The translations under genes were made by a program, and so were the position numbers. 64,000 bases of DNA from Cranoglanis bouderius (lineage: Eukaryota; Chordata; Actinopteri; Siluriformes; Cranoglanididae): contig CM042545.1 in the NCBI GenBank assembly GCA_023630585.1, positions 802,415-866,414 of the forward strand, written 5' to 3'. Below, in pieces: positions 41,505-51,170 of this stretch. Each line of letters opens with the position of its first letter. Positions within the stretch are counted from its first letter, which is position 1. The notes beneath the pieces were generated by a model. That model searched no databases. It was not told the DNA's origin and saw nothing but the letters and a program-made list of their open reading frames with translations.

Positions 41505-43880
41505 TCCCCCCAGATGAACAACTGTTCATCAACTTAAATCTCTAATGGATATAACAACTGAATAGGTCTTCGTAACACAGTTCCTGTTGATGTGCAGACA
41601 GCACAGGATCTGACCTTCCCATCTCGGCCTGGAAACAGCTCTTCAATTATGCTTAATTTCAAGGTTTGTCTTGGCATGTTGATGTCTCCGATGAGAACAA
41701 CTTCACCCATCTTCAACTCCGTAGGTTTCTGCGTGCTACAGGAATATGCAGATTTCAAATCCAATAAGAAGTCTTTTCTCGAGTGGTTCCAGCAGCTGTG
41801 GCTCGTCAAGTTCATTGTGGACAAACGTAAGTAGTCTGGAATTCAGTGTGGCCTCTATTTTTGTGAGGAGCAAAGACATTTCTTCAAAGGTTAGTGATGC
41901 TCTGCCTAGCACCTTTCTCAGGCTTGTTTTCACAGACCTTACAAGCTGTTCCCAAAAGCTGCCTCACCAGGCTGATTGCTCTGCAATGAAGTCCCAGCTA
42001 ATGCCTTTTCCTGAGAAGTATTCCAGAAGTTGTGGATCTTTGATGGCTTCCCACAGCTTGCTAAGGTCTTGGTTTGCTCTCTTGAAAGTTTTGGCATTGT
42101 CTGAATAGATGACTTTACATAGCCCTCTTCTGGAAACAAATCGCTTGAGTGCTAACAGGAAACTTTCCGTCAACTGACCCGAGACCACTTTCAAATGTAC
42201 TGGTATAGTGACTGCACATGTAAACAGAGCAATATAAGCATTACTTAGTGCACAATCATTCTTTACATACAGCAGGCCTGCAAAGTCTCTGTTATTCGGT
42301 CTCGTGGCAATTGGGCAGTGTCCTGCTGTGCAGGCTTTACTTTAAATCTTGTGCACACTATAAATTTGAACAGAATACTTTCACAAGTTGCCTGCCTCGC
42401 AAAATCCAATATCTGCTCCTGATTTGCACTAGAGTGTCCCTCAGACCAGAATGCACGATACTGTACATTCATGGTTGTGCTGAATCAGCAGCTCACAATA
42501 TCTGTCTTTATTAAATAAAATCCATGGGTGTATTTCATCGTAACTAAATCTGACTGTTGTAGTCTGCCTCCCTACAGGTTGGCTACAGTCTGACCTCTTA
42601 TAGGGAGAGGTGCAGGATTTGCCTTGCCTTTACAGTGGGACCACATTGCAGGGTTGGTTAAGGACTGGATTTCAACCACCTTGTTTGACACAAAGTGTTT
42701 CCACGCGCAAGCTGAACAGTGAATCCAATGTAGCACGATCATCAAAATCAGTCCACATGTGAACTTGAAGTTCCATATTTAGAGGCTTTAGAAAGGTATT
42801 TCCTAATTGTGCTCCAATCACTGCTCCCATCAACTCAAGATGTGCCAGTGACAACACCTTTGAAGGGGCTACACTGGATTTTGATGCGACAAGGCATGTG
42901 GTCTTACCTGCCTCACTGCAGGTAGCACTATAAGCCTTCTCACTTGCATTGCAAATCACAGAAAGTTGCTGTACATCGTGCCTGTGATCAGATATTGTTC
43001 CATACCAACAGGGGATGACCATGTGATGGATTTGTGGAAGTTCTGAACACCATCTTTGCCATTCTTGTGCGAGATCTTGTGGCAAGCCTATTGGTTCAGA
43101 TATGCGAGCAAAGAGGTCCAGAACACTTATTTTTGTGTTCTCTCCTTTGTTACAGCATCCATCAATGTAGTCAGATCAAAGACAAAAAAATCTGTTTGAG
43201 ACATCCATACTTCAGTACAGATCCATGTGCCTCTATCTCTGGTGCAAGTTCATTCATTGTTGTCTTCCATTTCTTCTTCAGTGCAGGACAGTTGGTTGTC
43301 CATTTCCAAAAATCCATGCAGTGGACATAATGTGTTTTGCACTGGTAGTTATAGAGAAGGCATTTTCTACATCACTTGCACTTGAGATGAAGTCAACATA
43401 AAGCGATTCCTTTATTGGGAAGTTGAGTTTCATATTCTTTTAAATGCTTTCTCACAGTAGCTGCCAGGAGAAATGGGCTGGAGGACACACCAACACCACT
43501 CTCATCATCCATAACACATGCAGCTTTTCATCCGTGTTTTCATGGGATGGTGCAGCGAGCCAGAGGAATCGCACCACATCTCTGTCCCTCTCAGCAAGGG
43601 AAATCTGCAGGAAGGCCTTCTTCCTTAGGACGGTCTGTCTGCTGTACGGTGATACTGAGGGACACTATTTACCAGAAGGCCTTAAGTCGGTCCATTTGTT
43701 ACACTAAATGGTAGGCATGAGACTGGAATATCACAATGCAAAATACAGGAGAGACAAATTTGCTCATATCGTTTTTGTCTAAAGACAGCAAACGGAGGCC
43801 ATCCATGTCAAATCTGCCCAAAATCTCCATGAAGCTTAGACTAAGGTACGTCTAACATTCCACATGGCAAACATTCAGGT
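41505..43880 (-). mobile_element. BEL/Pao LTR retrotransposon remnant
   Basis: Minus-strand pol pieces run RT (about 43700-43380), RNase H (43085-42672), integrase (42194-41736) and a C-terminal tail (41824-41534), ending at a polypurine tract. Gag and the 5' LTR are missing; an L2-like LINE fragment begins at about 43905. Confidence 0.82.
41534..43707 (-). pseudogene. BEL/Pao pol (RT, RNase H, integrase), broken
   Basis: RT: KAFLQISLAERDRDVVRFLW, then the active site, which reads LYVDFISSASD where YVDD is expected, so the second Asp is lost (43389-43400). RNase H region: LPQDLAQEWQRWCSELPQIH, VICNASEKAYSATCSEAGKT and LAHLELMGAVIGAQLGNTFL. Integrase: SGQLTESFLLALKRFVSRRG, VIYSDNAKTFKRANQDLSKL (core Asp) and a frameshifted SFWEQLVRSVKTSLRKVLG. 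Then FEEMSLLLTKIEATLNSRLL and KMGEVVLIGDINMPRQTLKL. Multiple frameshifts and an RNase H truncation. Confidence 0.82.
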
Positions 43881-43904
43881 TGTTGAATGGAGGATGTTTA
43901 GTCT

Positions 43905-44440
43905 TCCTTCCTCCATCATTAGCTTTATTTGTGATAACATATATTAGCTAGTTCTCCGTACAAGACAGAGATTGCAGAGATTAGAGGTGCGCATCCAGAC
44001 ACTAGAGAGGTTTCGCGAGAGCAAGAGCAGCATAGTTTCAGTAGGGGAAAGTCTGGGTGCCTTTGGCAGAGACAGAAACCTAAACTCCAGCATTAGTGCC
44101 CAGAGCTCAGTTGTTCAACTATAGGCCAATATCAAACCTCCCCTTTATCTCCAAGATCCTAGAAAAGGTTGTAGTAGAGCAGTTAGGCTCATATTTGCAT
44201 AAAAATAACATTCATGAAATCTGTCAGTCTGGATTTAGGCCTCATCACAGTACTGAGGTAGTGCTGGTTAAAGTGGTAAATGACCTACTACTGGCCTCCA
44301 ATCAGGGTGGTGTCTTCTTGCTTGACCTTAGTACAGCTTTTGATACCATTGATATTGTTCTCCTTGATTGAGTAGAAAATGTTGTTGGAGTCTAGGGAAC
44401 AGCCCTCTCCTGGCTATAGTAAAGTTTGGTGTTCCACAAA
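43905..44440 (+). pseudogene. L2-like LINE fragment (RT fingers and palm)
   Basis: The plus-strand frame at 44096-44371 has NYRPISNLPFISKILEKVVV, CQSGFRPHHSTEVVLVKVVN and GGVFLLDLSTAFDTIDIVLL (A-motif Asp). Upstream DNA from 43905 and downstream DNA to the VKFGVPQ-coding stretch (44420-44440) belong to the same element. It is the same family as the LINE at 56071-58235. The palm YADD and everything after are cut off where Tc1 J begins. Confidence 0.8.
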
Positions 44441-45555
44441 AAATTCACAAAAACACTCTGCTCTCATGGATATCAAACAACTGCAAACAGGTTTATAAAA
44501 AAAAAAAAAAAATCTTTGTTAAATATAGGTGTGCAACAATTATTGGCACCCCATGAATTCATATGATAAAAATATATTTGAAGTATATTCCCATTGATAT
44601 TTTACATTTTCTTCAGTACACCTGGGTGACTAGGAACAAGCAATTGTTCAACCACGACTTTCTTTTCACAGGGCTATAAATATGAGGCAACACACAGGTC
44701 AAATTCCCTTAGTCGTTCATCACAATGGGTAAGACCAAGGAATATAGCTGTGATGTGCAGTTTTACAAAATGGGAAGTGGCTATACGAAAATAGCACAAG
44801 CATTGAAAATGCCCATTTCCACCATCAAGGCAAAAATTAAGAAGTTCCAGTCAACTGGAAATGTGGATGTGTGTCTATATTATCTCAACGCAATATAGAT
44901 GCAAGAGGATGGTTCGAGTGGCCAAAAAAAAAAATCACAGCTGGAGAACTGCTGGAGTTACTTGTGTGTCGGGGTCAGAAAGTCTCCAAAACTACAATCC
45001 AAAGTCACCTGCATCACCACAAGTTGTTTGGAAGGGTTTTGAGCCTCTACTCTCATACAAAAACTCAAGCATCTTCAGTTTGCCAGACACTACTGTAGCT
45101 TCAAATGCAATTGGGTCCTATGATCAGATGAAACCAAAATAGAGTGTTTTGGCAATAAACACCAGAGGTGGTTGTGGTGCACACAGAGAGGTAGCCATAT
45201 GGAAAAGTACCTCATGCCCATGGTTAAATATGGTGGTGGCTCTTTAAAGAGGACCTATTATGCCCCTTTTTCCAAGATGTAATACAAGTCTCAAGTGTTC
45301 CCAGAATGTGTCTGTGAAGTTTCAGTTCAAAATACCCCACGGATCATTTATTATACCATGCCGTAAATGTCCATTTTTGGGTGGAAGCAAAAACATGCTG
45401 TTTTTGTGAGTCTCTCTTTAAATGCAAATGCGCTGCTGCTCCCCGCCCCCTTTCCAGAAGAGGGCTGTGCCTTTACAGCTCGTGCTTTGGATACTACAGC
45501 AACAACAAATCAGGAGAACCAATATTATGACTGACACCGTAAATACCGGTGTTCA

Positions 45556-45557
<2 letters not shown>

Positions 45558-45647
<90 letters not shown>

Positions 45648-45844
45648 TACATATATATACACACACACATACATATATATACATATATATATATTATACA
45701 TACACATACATACATATACATATATATACACACATACACATATATATATACACATACACATATATATACACATACACATATATATACACATACACACACA
45801 CACACACATACATACATACATATATATATATATACATATATATA
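45558..45844. repeat. Compound microsatellite (TA)n / (TACA)n, about 290 bp
   Basis: About 35 TA units (45558-45628) followed by mixed ACAC, ACATATATAT and TACATA units up to the left end of Tc1 C copy 2. The longest simple repeat in the window. Confidence 0.95.
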
Positions 45845-47208
45845 CATAGGGGGGAAAAGTATTTGATCTCCTACTGATTTTGTACGTTTGCCCACTGACA
45901 AAGAAATGATCAGTTTATAAATTTAATGATAGGTGTATTTTAACAGTGAGAGACAGAATAACAACAAAAAAATCCAGAAAAACGCATTTCAAAAAAGTTA
46001 TAAATTGATTTGCATTTTAATGAGGGAAATAAGTATTTGATACCCCATAAGACAGCAAGATTTCTGGCTCCCAGGTGTCTTTTACACAGGTAATGAACAG
46101 GTAACTTAAAGGGAGTGCTCCTAATCTCAGTTTGTTACCTGTATAAAAGACACCTGTCCACAGAAGCAATCAATCAATCAGATTCCAAACTCTCCACCAT
46201 GGCCAAGACCAAAGAGCTGTCCAAGGATGTCAGGGACAAGATTGTAGACCTACACAAGGCTGGAATGGGCTACAAGACCATCGCCAAACAGCTTGGTGAG
46301 AAGGTGACAACAGTTGGAAGAAATGGAAGAAACTGTCAGTCTCCCTTGGTCTGGGGCTCCATGCAAGATCTCACCTCATAGACTTTCAATGAACATGAGA
46401 ACGGTGAGGAATCAGCCCAGAACTACACGGGAGGATCTTGTTAATGATCTCAAGGCAGCTGGGACCATAGTCACCAAGAAAACAATTGGTAACACACTAC
46501 GCCGTGAAGGACTGAAATCCTGCAGCGCCCGCAAGGTCCCCCTGCTCAAGAAAGCACATGTACAGGCCCGTCTGAAGTTTGCTGGAATAATTCAGAGGAG
46601 AAATGGGTGAAAGTGTTGTGGTCAGGTGTGGTCAGATCTCTTTGGCATCAACTCAACTCGCCGTGTTTGGAGGAGGAGGAATGCTGCCTAAGTCACAACA
46701 CCATCCCCACCGTCAAACATGGAGGTGGGAACATTATGCTTTGGGGGTGTTTTTCTGCTAAGGGGACAGGACAACTGCACCGCATCAAAGGGACGATGGA
46801 CGGGGCCATGTACCGTCAAATCTTGGGTGAGAAACTCTTTCCCTCAGCCAGGGCATTGAAGATGACCTTAATGACTTGGAGAGGATCTGCAAAGAGGAGT
46901 GGGACACAATCCCTCCTGAGATGTGTGCATACCTGGTGGCCAACTACAAGAAACGTCTGACCTCTGTGATTGCCAACAAGGGTTTTGCCACCAAGTACTA
47001 AGTCAAAGGGGTCAAATACTTATTTCCCTCATTAAAATGCAAATCAATTTATAACTTTTTTGAAATGTGTTTTTCTGGATTTTTTAGTTGTCATTCTGTC
47101 TCTCACTGTTAAAAAACACCTACCATTAAAATTATAGACTGATCATTTCTTTGTCAGTGGGCAAACGTACAAAATCAGCAGGGGATCAAATACTTTTCCC
47201 CCCCACTG
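45845..47208 (+). mobile_element. Tc1-like transposon, family C copy 2
   Basis: Left end CATAGGGGGGAAAAGTATTT (first bases worn), right end ACTTTTCCCCCCCACTG at 47208 followed by TA. About 200-bp inverted repeats contain GATCAGTTTATAAATTTAAT and GAGGGAAATAAGTATTTGAT. Inserted in the TTAA element next to a TA-rich microsatellite. Confidence 0.9.
46199..47001 (+). pseudogene. Tc1-like transposase, family C copy 2, internally deleted
   Basis: ATG 46199: MAKTKELSKDVRDKIVDLHK, then GMGYKTIAKQLGEKVTTVG, an intact first HTH. About 24 bp are lost after this (AIIRKWKKHKI missing), shifting the frame. It continues LVNDLKAAGTIVTKKTIGNT, KVLWSG (the first Asp lost, DET damaged), then NIMLWGCFSAKGTGQLHRIK. 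From LPSARALKM it jumps straight to DDLNDLERICKEEW, so the second Asp and the Glu motif are deleted. C-terminus SVIANKGFATKY, stop 46999-47001. Confidence 0.85.
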
Positions 47209-48566
47209 TATATGAATTATACAGACAGTAAGCGTTTTCGAGTTAAAAATAAAAATGACGACATAGCTCTGGTCTCTGTGAATACAATCAGAGACAATGG
47301 TATCTTTAGCTGCATTAGCCGTGGAACAAGCACATTCGGAAAGGTGATTTGCAAACATTCACAAAATAAAGTGCAATACTTACATCTTTTGGATATTAAG
47401 CTGGATCATGAAGAGTTGGTATTGATCCTTTCTTGAGAATCAACTTTTCGCAAATCCTGCTTTGTATTGACCCTCGTTCACAAAGCAGTCTGGTGTAAAA
47501 TGATTCGAACAAACATTCAAATTTAGCTATTTTTTGGGGCACATTTCCTTCAAAAATAAATCTACTCCACTGCATCTTCAATGGCTCTGATGCCAGGAGT
47601 ACATGAAGACTCTTACGTTCATTCTTACAGCCAACAACAGAACATTCTTCTTATCACTATAGCTGCTCCAGCACGGAGAACATGGCAGATAGTGTGCAGC
47701 TCACTCGGGAGGATCTATGCTAATAGGGCAGTGTCTGTCACCAGTCGTGGGCGGGGCCTGTTCCAACGTGACGTCACGTTGGAAAAAAAGCGAACAACTC
47801 ATTTTGAGACACTGTTTATAAAAATATTTTTAAAAAGGAGTGGGTGGATTTTTACCATTATAGGGTGGTTGTGTACACACACTGCCGACACACATTTATG
47901 TTCAAAAGTGAATTTTGCATAATAGGTCCCATTTAATGTTTTTCTGCCAGGGGACCTGGACATTTTGTCAGGATACATGGCATCATGGACTATCAAATAT
48001 TAAAAGATATTAAATGAAAACCTGACTGCCTCTGCCAGAAATGCTTAAAATGGGCCATGGTTGGATCTTCCAGCAGGACAATGATCCAAAACATACCATC
48101 AAAATCAACACAAAAATGGTTTACTGCCATGGCCATCCCAGTCCCCTGACATGAAACCCATAGAAAACCTGTGGGGTGAACTGAAGAGGAGAGTCCACCA
48201 GCATGGACCTCAAAATCTGAAGGATCTGGAGAGATTCTGTATGGAGGAATGGTCTCAGATCCTTTGCCATGTATTCTCCAACCTCATCAGGCATTATAGG
48301 AGAAGACTCAGAGCTGTTATCTTGGCAAAGGGAGGCAGCACAAAGTATTGACTAAAAGGGTCCCAATAATTGTTGCACACCTATATTTAACAAAGATTTT
48401 TTTTTTTAAACCTGTGTTTTGTTTGCAATTGTTTGATATCCATGAGAGCAGAGTATTTTTGTGATTTTTTTTTAACAAAAGATAAAATGTAAAACAATAA
48501 AGACAATTTTTCATAGCCTTCTTTGCTCATATTTACCAAGGGTGCCCATAATAATGGAGGGGACTG

Positions 48567-49020
48567 TATATATGTTTTTTCCACTTGCAGCCAGACTGTG
48601 TCTTAGTTTGAGGAGATTTCAGTGTTTCACCAGATGAATGGTTGGATAGATGTCCAACCAGTTTTGAGGTCTCCAATATAAATGATGTTTTACTAAATTT
48701 TAACAATGCTAATTCCCTGTTACATATCTGGAGGTCTTTAAATGTAAAAGGCAATATTCCTAGTACAAAACAAACTGCAGTTCTAAGTCTTTTTGATAAT
48801 TGATTTTTGGCTTGGTAGTGACGTGCTTGAATTGGGTCAACGGATCCTCCATCGTTAAATCACATTTGTTTGTGTTGTGTATTTTTACATTTCCTATTAG
48901 AGAACTTTCAATCAAATTCAGTAAAAATATTAGTAAACAAAAAAAAGGGGGTTTTGTAACTGAATTCACACGAGATAAATAATTAAACATTCCAGTGTGT
49001 ATTCGAGAGTGCTCTCTTAC
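48567..49020. other. itgb1 intron; no element identified
   Basis: About 48570-48780 contains short coding-like words on the plus strand that may be more LINE sequence, but no motif is diagnostic. Nothing else is seen up to the exon. Confidence 0.4.
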
Positions 49021-49220
49021 CTGCATGCTCCACACTCGAGGGTTCCATTGCCAAAGTGACAGTCAGGACTTTTAGGTATTCCTTCTCTGGAACATTCACA
49101 ATTACAGATGAAGTTTAGAACAATCACCACCTCCTCATTAAAGCCCAGTGGCTTGATCTTCACCTCTGATGTACCATTTGATGGGCAGCCCTTAGTGGTG
49201 ATGGCTATGTCAAAGGTCAC
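49021..49220 (-). CDS. itgb1: itgb1 exon: hybrid domain end and I-EGF1 start
   Basis: 200 bp, phase 0 in, 2 out. Acceptor TTCATCATGCAG, donor GTAAGA. Encodes VTFDIAITTKGCPSNGTSEV, then IKPLGFNEEVVIVLNFICNC, ECSREGIPKSPDCHFGNGTL and ECGAC plus two bases of Arg. Cysteine spacing marks the exit from the hybrid domain into the first integrin EGF module. The intron that follows is the largest seen in full (about 9.1 kb) and holds four nested element layers. Confidence 0.95.
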
Positions 49221-49393
49221 CTGCATGATGAACAAGAACATTGGTACATATCATATTCCACTTTCATGATATGACTACAAAAATAAAAGCAAAGATCTTA
49301 TCAGATAACATAGGACTGGCAAGTTTAAACATACGTTACCTTCTCTCACTGACTTTTTCTATGTGCACCTCTTAACATTACACTTGATCTTAC

Positions 49394-49534
49394 CTCATCA
49401 CCGATGGAGATGTTTGAGCACTTTCTTCCATCGTCTCCTGTTTCACTCACTCCTTTCTTGCAGTGGGACACGTACGAGATGGACACTCCCTCAGGCAGCT
49501 TGCTGTTCTCCAGCATCACCTCAGATGACAGAGA
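49394..49534 (-). CDS. itgb1: itgb1 exon: hybrid domain, C-terminal part
   Basis: 141 bp (47 codons), phase 0/0. Acceptor CCTTAG, donor GTAAGA. Encodes SLSSEVMLENSKLPEGVSIS, a Cys-containing stretch with GVSETGDDGRKCSNISIG, then DE. This is the second half of the hybrid domain, which swings out on activation. NIS is a sequon conserved with human NISIGDE. Confidence 0.94.
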
Positions 49535-49688
49535 CTAAGGCAGAGATTTGGAAATAATTATTGAAAGAAAGTTCATGAGATTCAAACAATGCAGATACAT
49601 CAACAAGAAATTTCAAATTTCATTAAAAGAATCTCATTTTGCCCTATTTGCTTGAAAAATCACTCATTTTGGGATATTATAGCAAGAG

Positions 49689-50180
49689 TTGGACACCTGA
49701 CCAATCACATTCCCGTCCCAGAGTTAGTCCCCCCTTTGCTGTTATAATAACCTCCACTCTTCTGGGAAGGCTTTCCCTACATTTTGGGGATTGCTCTTAT
49801 GGCTGTGGCTGAATGGGCAAATCCCCACAAGAGCATTAGTGAAGCCAGGCACTGATGTTGGGCAAGGCCTCCTTGCCTGCAGGTGGCATTCCAGTTCATA
49901 TCAAAAGTGTTCAGTGGGGTTGATGTCAGGGTTTTATGCAGGCCACTCGAGTTCTTCCACTCCAACCTTGGCAAACCATGTCTTTAAGGACGTACTGTAG
50001 CTTTACGCACTGTCATGCTGGAACAGGTTTGGGCTAGGCCCCTTAGTTCCAGTGAAGGGAAATTTTTAAATGGTACAGCATACAAGGACATTCTATTCAA
50101 TTGTGTGCTTACAAATTGGTAGCAACAATTTGGGGAAGGCTCACATATGGGTGTCATGGTCAGGTGTCCACATACTCTTA
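49689..50180 (-). mobile_element. Tc1-like fragment, family D copy 2
   Basis: Left block TTGGACACCTGACCAATCAC and right block CACATATGGGTGTCATGGTC-AGGTGTCC mirror the family D terminal repeats seen at 25790. The outer CACTATATGGCC tips are worn away on both sides. Transposase sequence (minus strand) is degraded. It sits in the 761-bp intron between two itgb1 exons. Confidence 0.75.
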
Positions 50181-50295
50181 TAACAATGTACATTAGTCCA
50201 TCGGAGATGAACAGCAATCATACCAAGAGAATACCAAGAATATATGGTACAGTACACTCTTCAAGCATAAAGTCATACAAGACTGTTTTACTCAC

Positions 50296-50385
50296 ATTGT
50301 AGGCATCAATGATAAGTTTGATCACGTTGCTGGAGTTCGCAGACAGTGTTCCCACAGCTGACTTTGGAATGAGATTTTTAAGCTC
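50296..50385 (-). CDS. itgb1: itgb1 exon: end of beta-I domain
   Basis: 90 bp, phase 0/0. Acceptor TTTTTTAG, donor GTGAGT. It encodes 30 residues: ELKNLIPKSAVGTLSANSSN then VIKLIIDAYN. This includes an NSSN N-glycosylation sequon and the alpha-7 helix of the beta-I domain, whose displacement transmits activation to the hybrid domain. Confidence 0.95.
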
Positions 50386-50493
50386 CTAAAAAATTTAATT
50401 AATCTTCTCAAAATCTGTTTGCCTATTTTGCTGGGGGTTTTTTTCTACACAGTTCACTTACTTGCCTGATTGCATGTTATTAAAAATGATTAC

Positions 50494-50589
50494 CTTATAG
50501 ACAGGCTGGAACTCCTGTGTCACAGCAAAGATGGTCTGAATGTTGTTGTCGCTCAGTTTCTGTACAAGGTGTGCGATTGAAGGGTAGTC
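50494..50589 (-). CDS. itgb1: itgb1 exon: beta-I domain
   Basis: 96 bp, phase 0/0. Acceptor TTGTTGTAG, donor GTAATC. It encodes 32 residues, DYPSIAHLVQKLSDNNIQTI then FAVTQEFQPVYK, matching the helix-strand unit of vertebrate beta-1. Short introns (72 and 108 bp) on either side make 50296-50817 a compact exon cluster. Confidence 0.95.
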
Positions 50590-50661
50590 CTACAACAAAG
50601 GAGGTCTTCAGTATTACTGTGTATTTGTAGATTTCAAGGATGTGGAATACAGCAAACTTAC

Positions 50662-50817
50662 ATAGTAATGGCTCATTGTGTATATATTATCCTTCAAGTG
50701 GCATTTTCCATCATTGGGAAGCACAATGCCACCCAGTTTACCATCTCCCGCAAAGTGAAAGCCAGCGTCTGTGGAAAACACTAGTAGTCGAGTGACATTC
50801 CTCCAACCAATCTGTTC
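50662..50817 (-). CDS. itgb1: itgb1 exon: beta-I domain core
   Basis: 156 bp, phase 0 on both sides (acceptor TTTTAG, donor GTAAGT). Encodes EQIGWRNVTRLLVFSTDAGF followed by HFAGDGKLGGIVLPNDGKCH and MSHYY. The FSTDAGFHFAGDGKLGGI block is nearly invariant in beta-1 and forms the central strand and metal-site loop of the beta-I domain. The intron before it is 4.5 kb and contains Tc1 F copy 2 and Tc1 A copy 2. Confidence 0.95.
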
Positions 50818-51170
50818 CTAAAATATCCAAACAAAAAAGGTGTTCTCATTAACTTTAATGCTTACAACTAAAATATATTAATGTAGTGCAGTTAAAAATA
50901 TATTGACATGGGGCTCCCAAGCAGTGCAATAGGAGTGTTTGCCCCATCATTGGGAGTTCATGATTTTGAATTCTGATGATGCCACAGCCATCACTGGCCG
51001 GGAGGAAAATACACTCGCTCTCTCCTCAGAGCGTGTTAAGCAGTCCTGTGACTAAACAGTTTGTGAGGTTGACTGACCTCAGTAAAAAGTAAGGAAGCAT
51101 GTGTTGCCCTTCAAACTCCCCAGTGAGTAACTGTCGTATGATAGGGGTAGAGCTGGGAGGTGTGTGTGTG
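50818..51170. other. itgb1 intron; fragment of a dispersed repeat possible
   Basis: About 50915-51065 (GGCTCCCAAGCAGTGCAATA; CATCACTGGCCGGGAGG) has the look of a fish tRNA-derived SINE head or body, but A and B boxes could not be set out with confidence. Confidence 0.3.

Larger units (their letters stand above)
45248..47932. mobile_element. Non-autonomous TTAA-target transposon nested in Tc1 J
   Basis: Flanked by TTAA at 45244-45247 and 47933-47936. Termini match: AGAGGACCTATTATGC on the left and, reverse-complemented, ATGGGACCTATTATGC on the right. TTAA duplications are made by piggyBac and Kolobok transposases. About 1 kb of its own sequence remains after removing the nested microsatellite and Tc1 C copy 2, and no transposase is visible. 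Closing the gap at TTAA restores Tc1 J collinearity (GGCTCTTTAATGTTTTTCTG). Confidence 0.82.
44725..48351 (+). pseudogene. Tc1-like transposase, family J, split by an insertion
   Basis: Starts MGKTKEYSCDVQFYKMGSGY (44725), a Tc1 N-terminal HTH (TKIAQALKMPISTIKAKIKK). After several shifts it continues through a second HTH (ITAGELLELLVCRGQKVSKT) and a catalytic start near 45120. It stops at the GGGSL codons, where the TTAA element entered (45244-45247). It resumes at 47937 with MFFCQGTWTF-type sequence, FQQDNDPKHTIKINTKM (second Asp), PIENLWGELKRRVHQHGPQN (Glu) and AVILAKGGSTKY, ending at 48351. Several frameshifts besides the insertion. Confidence 0.78.
44440..48566 (+). mobile_element. Tc1-like transposon, family J, with nested insertions
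   Basis: The right end GGTGCCCATAATAATGGAGG reaches GGACTG at 48566, followed by TA. The inner inverted-repeat blocks (ACTCTGCTCTCATGGATATC; ATCTTTGTTAAATATAGGTG; CAACAATTATTG) occur near both 44450-44545 and 48360-48460. The outermost ~100 bp of the left end are missing. A TTAA-flanked element (45248-47932) splits it. Without that insertion the element would be about 1.45 kb. Confidence 0.85.

Noticed and set aside
45494..45901. Several open frames of 90-150 codons rich in Tyr, Ile, His and Thr
   Set aside because: They are translations of the TA/ACAC compound microsatellite in multiple frames and on both strands; not genes.
50915..51065. tRNA gene or tRNA-derived SINE head
   Set aside because: A clover-leaf could not be drawn and the A and B boxes were not convincing; left as a possible repeat only.
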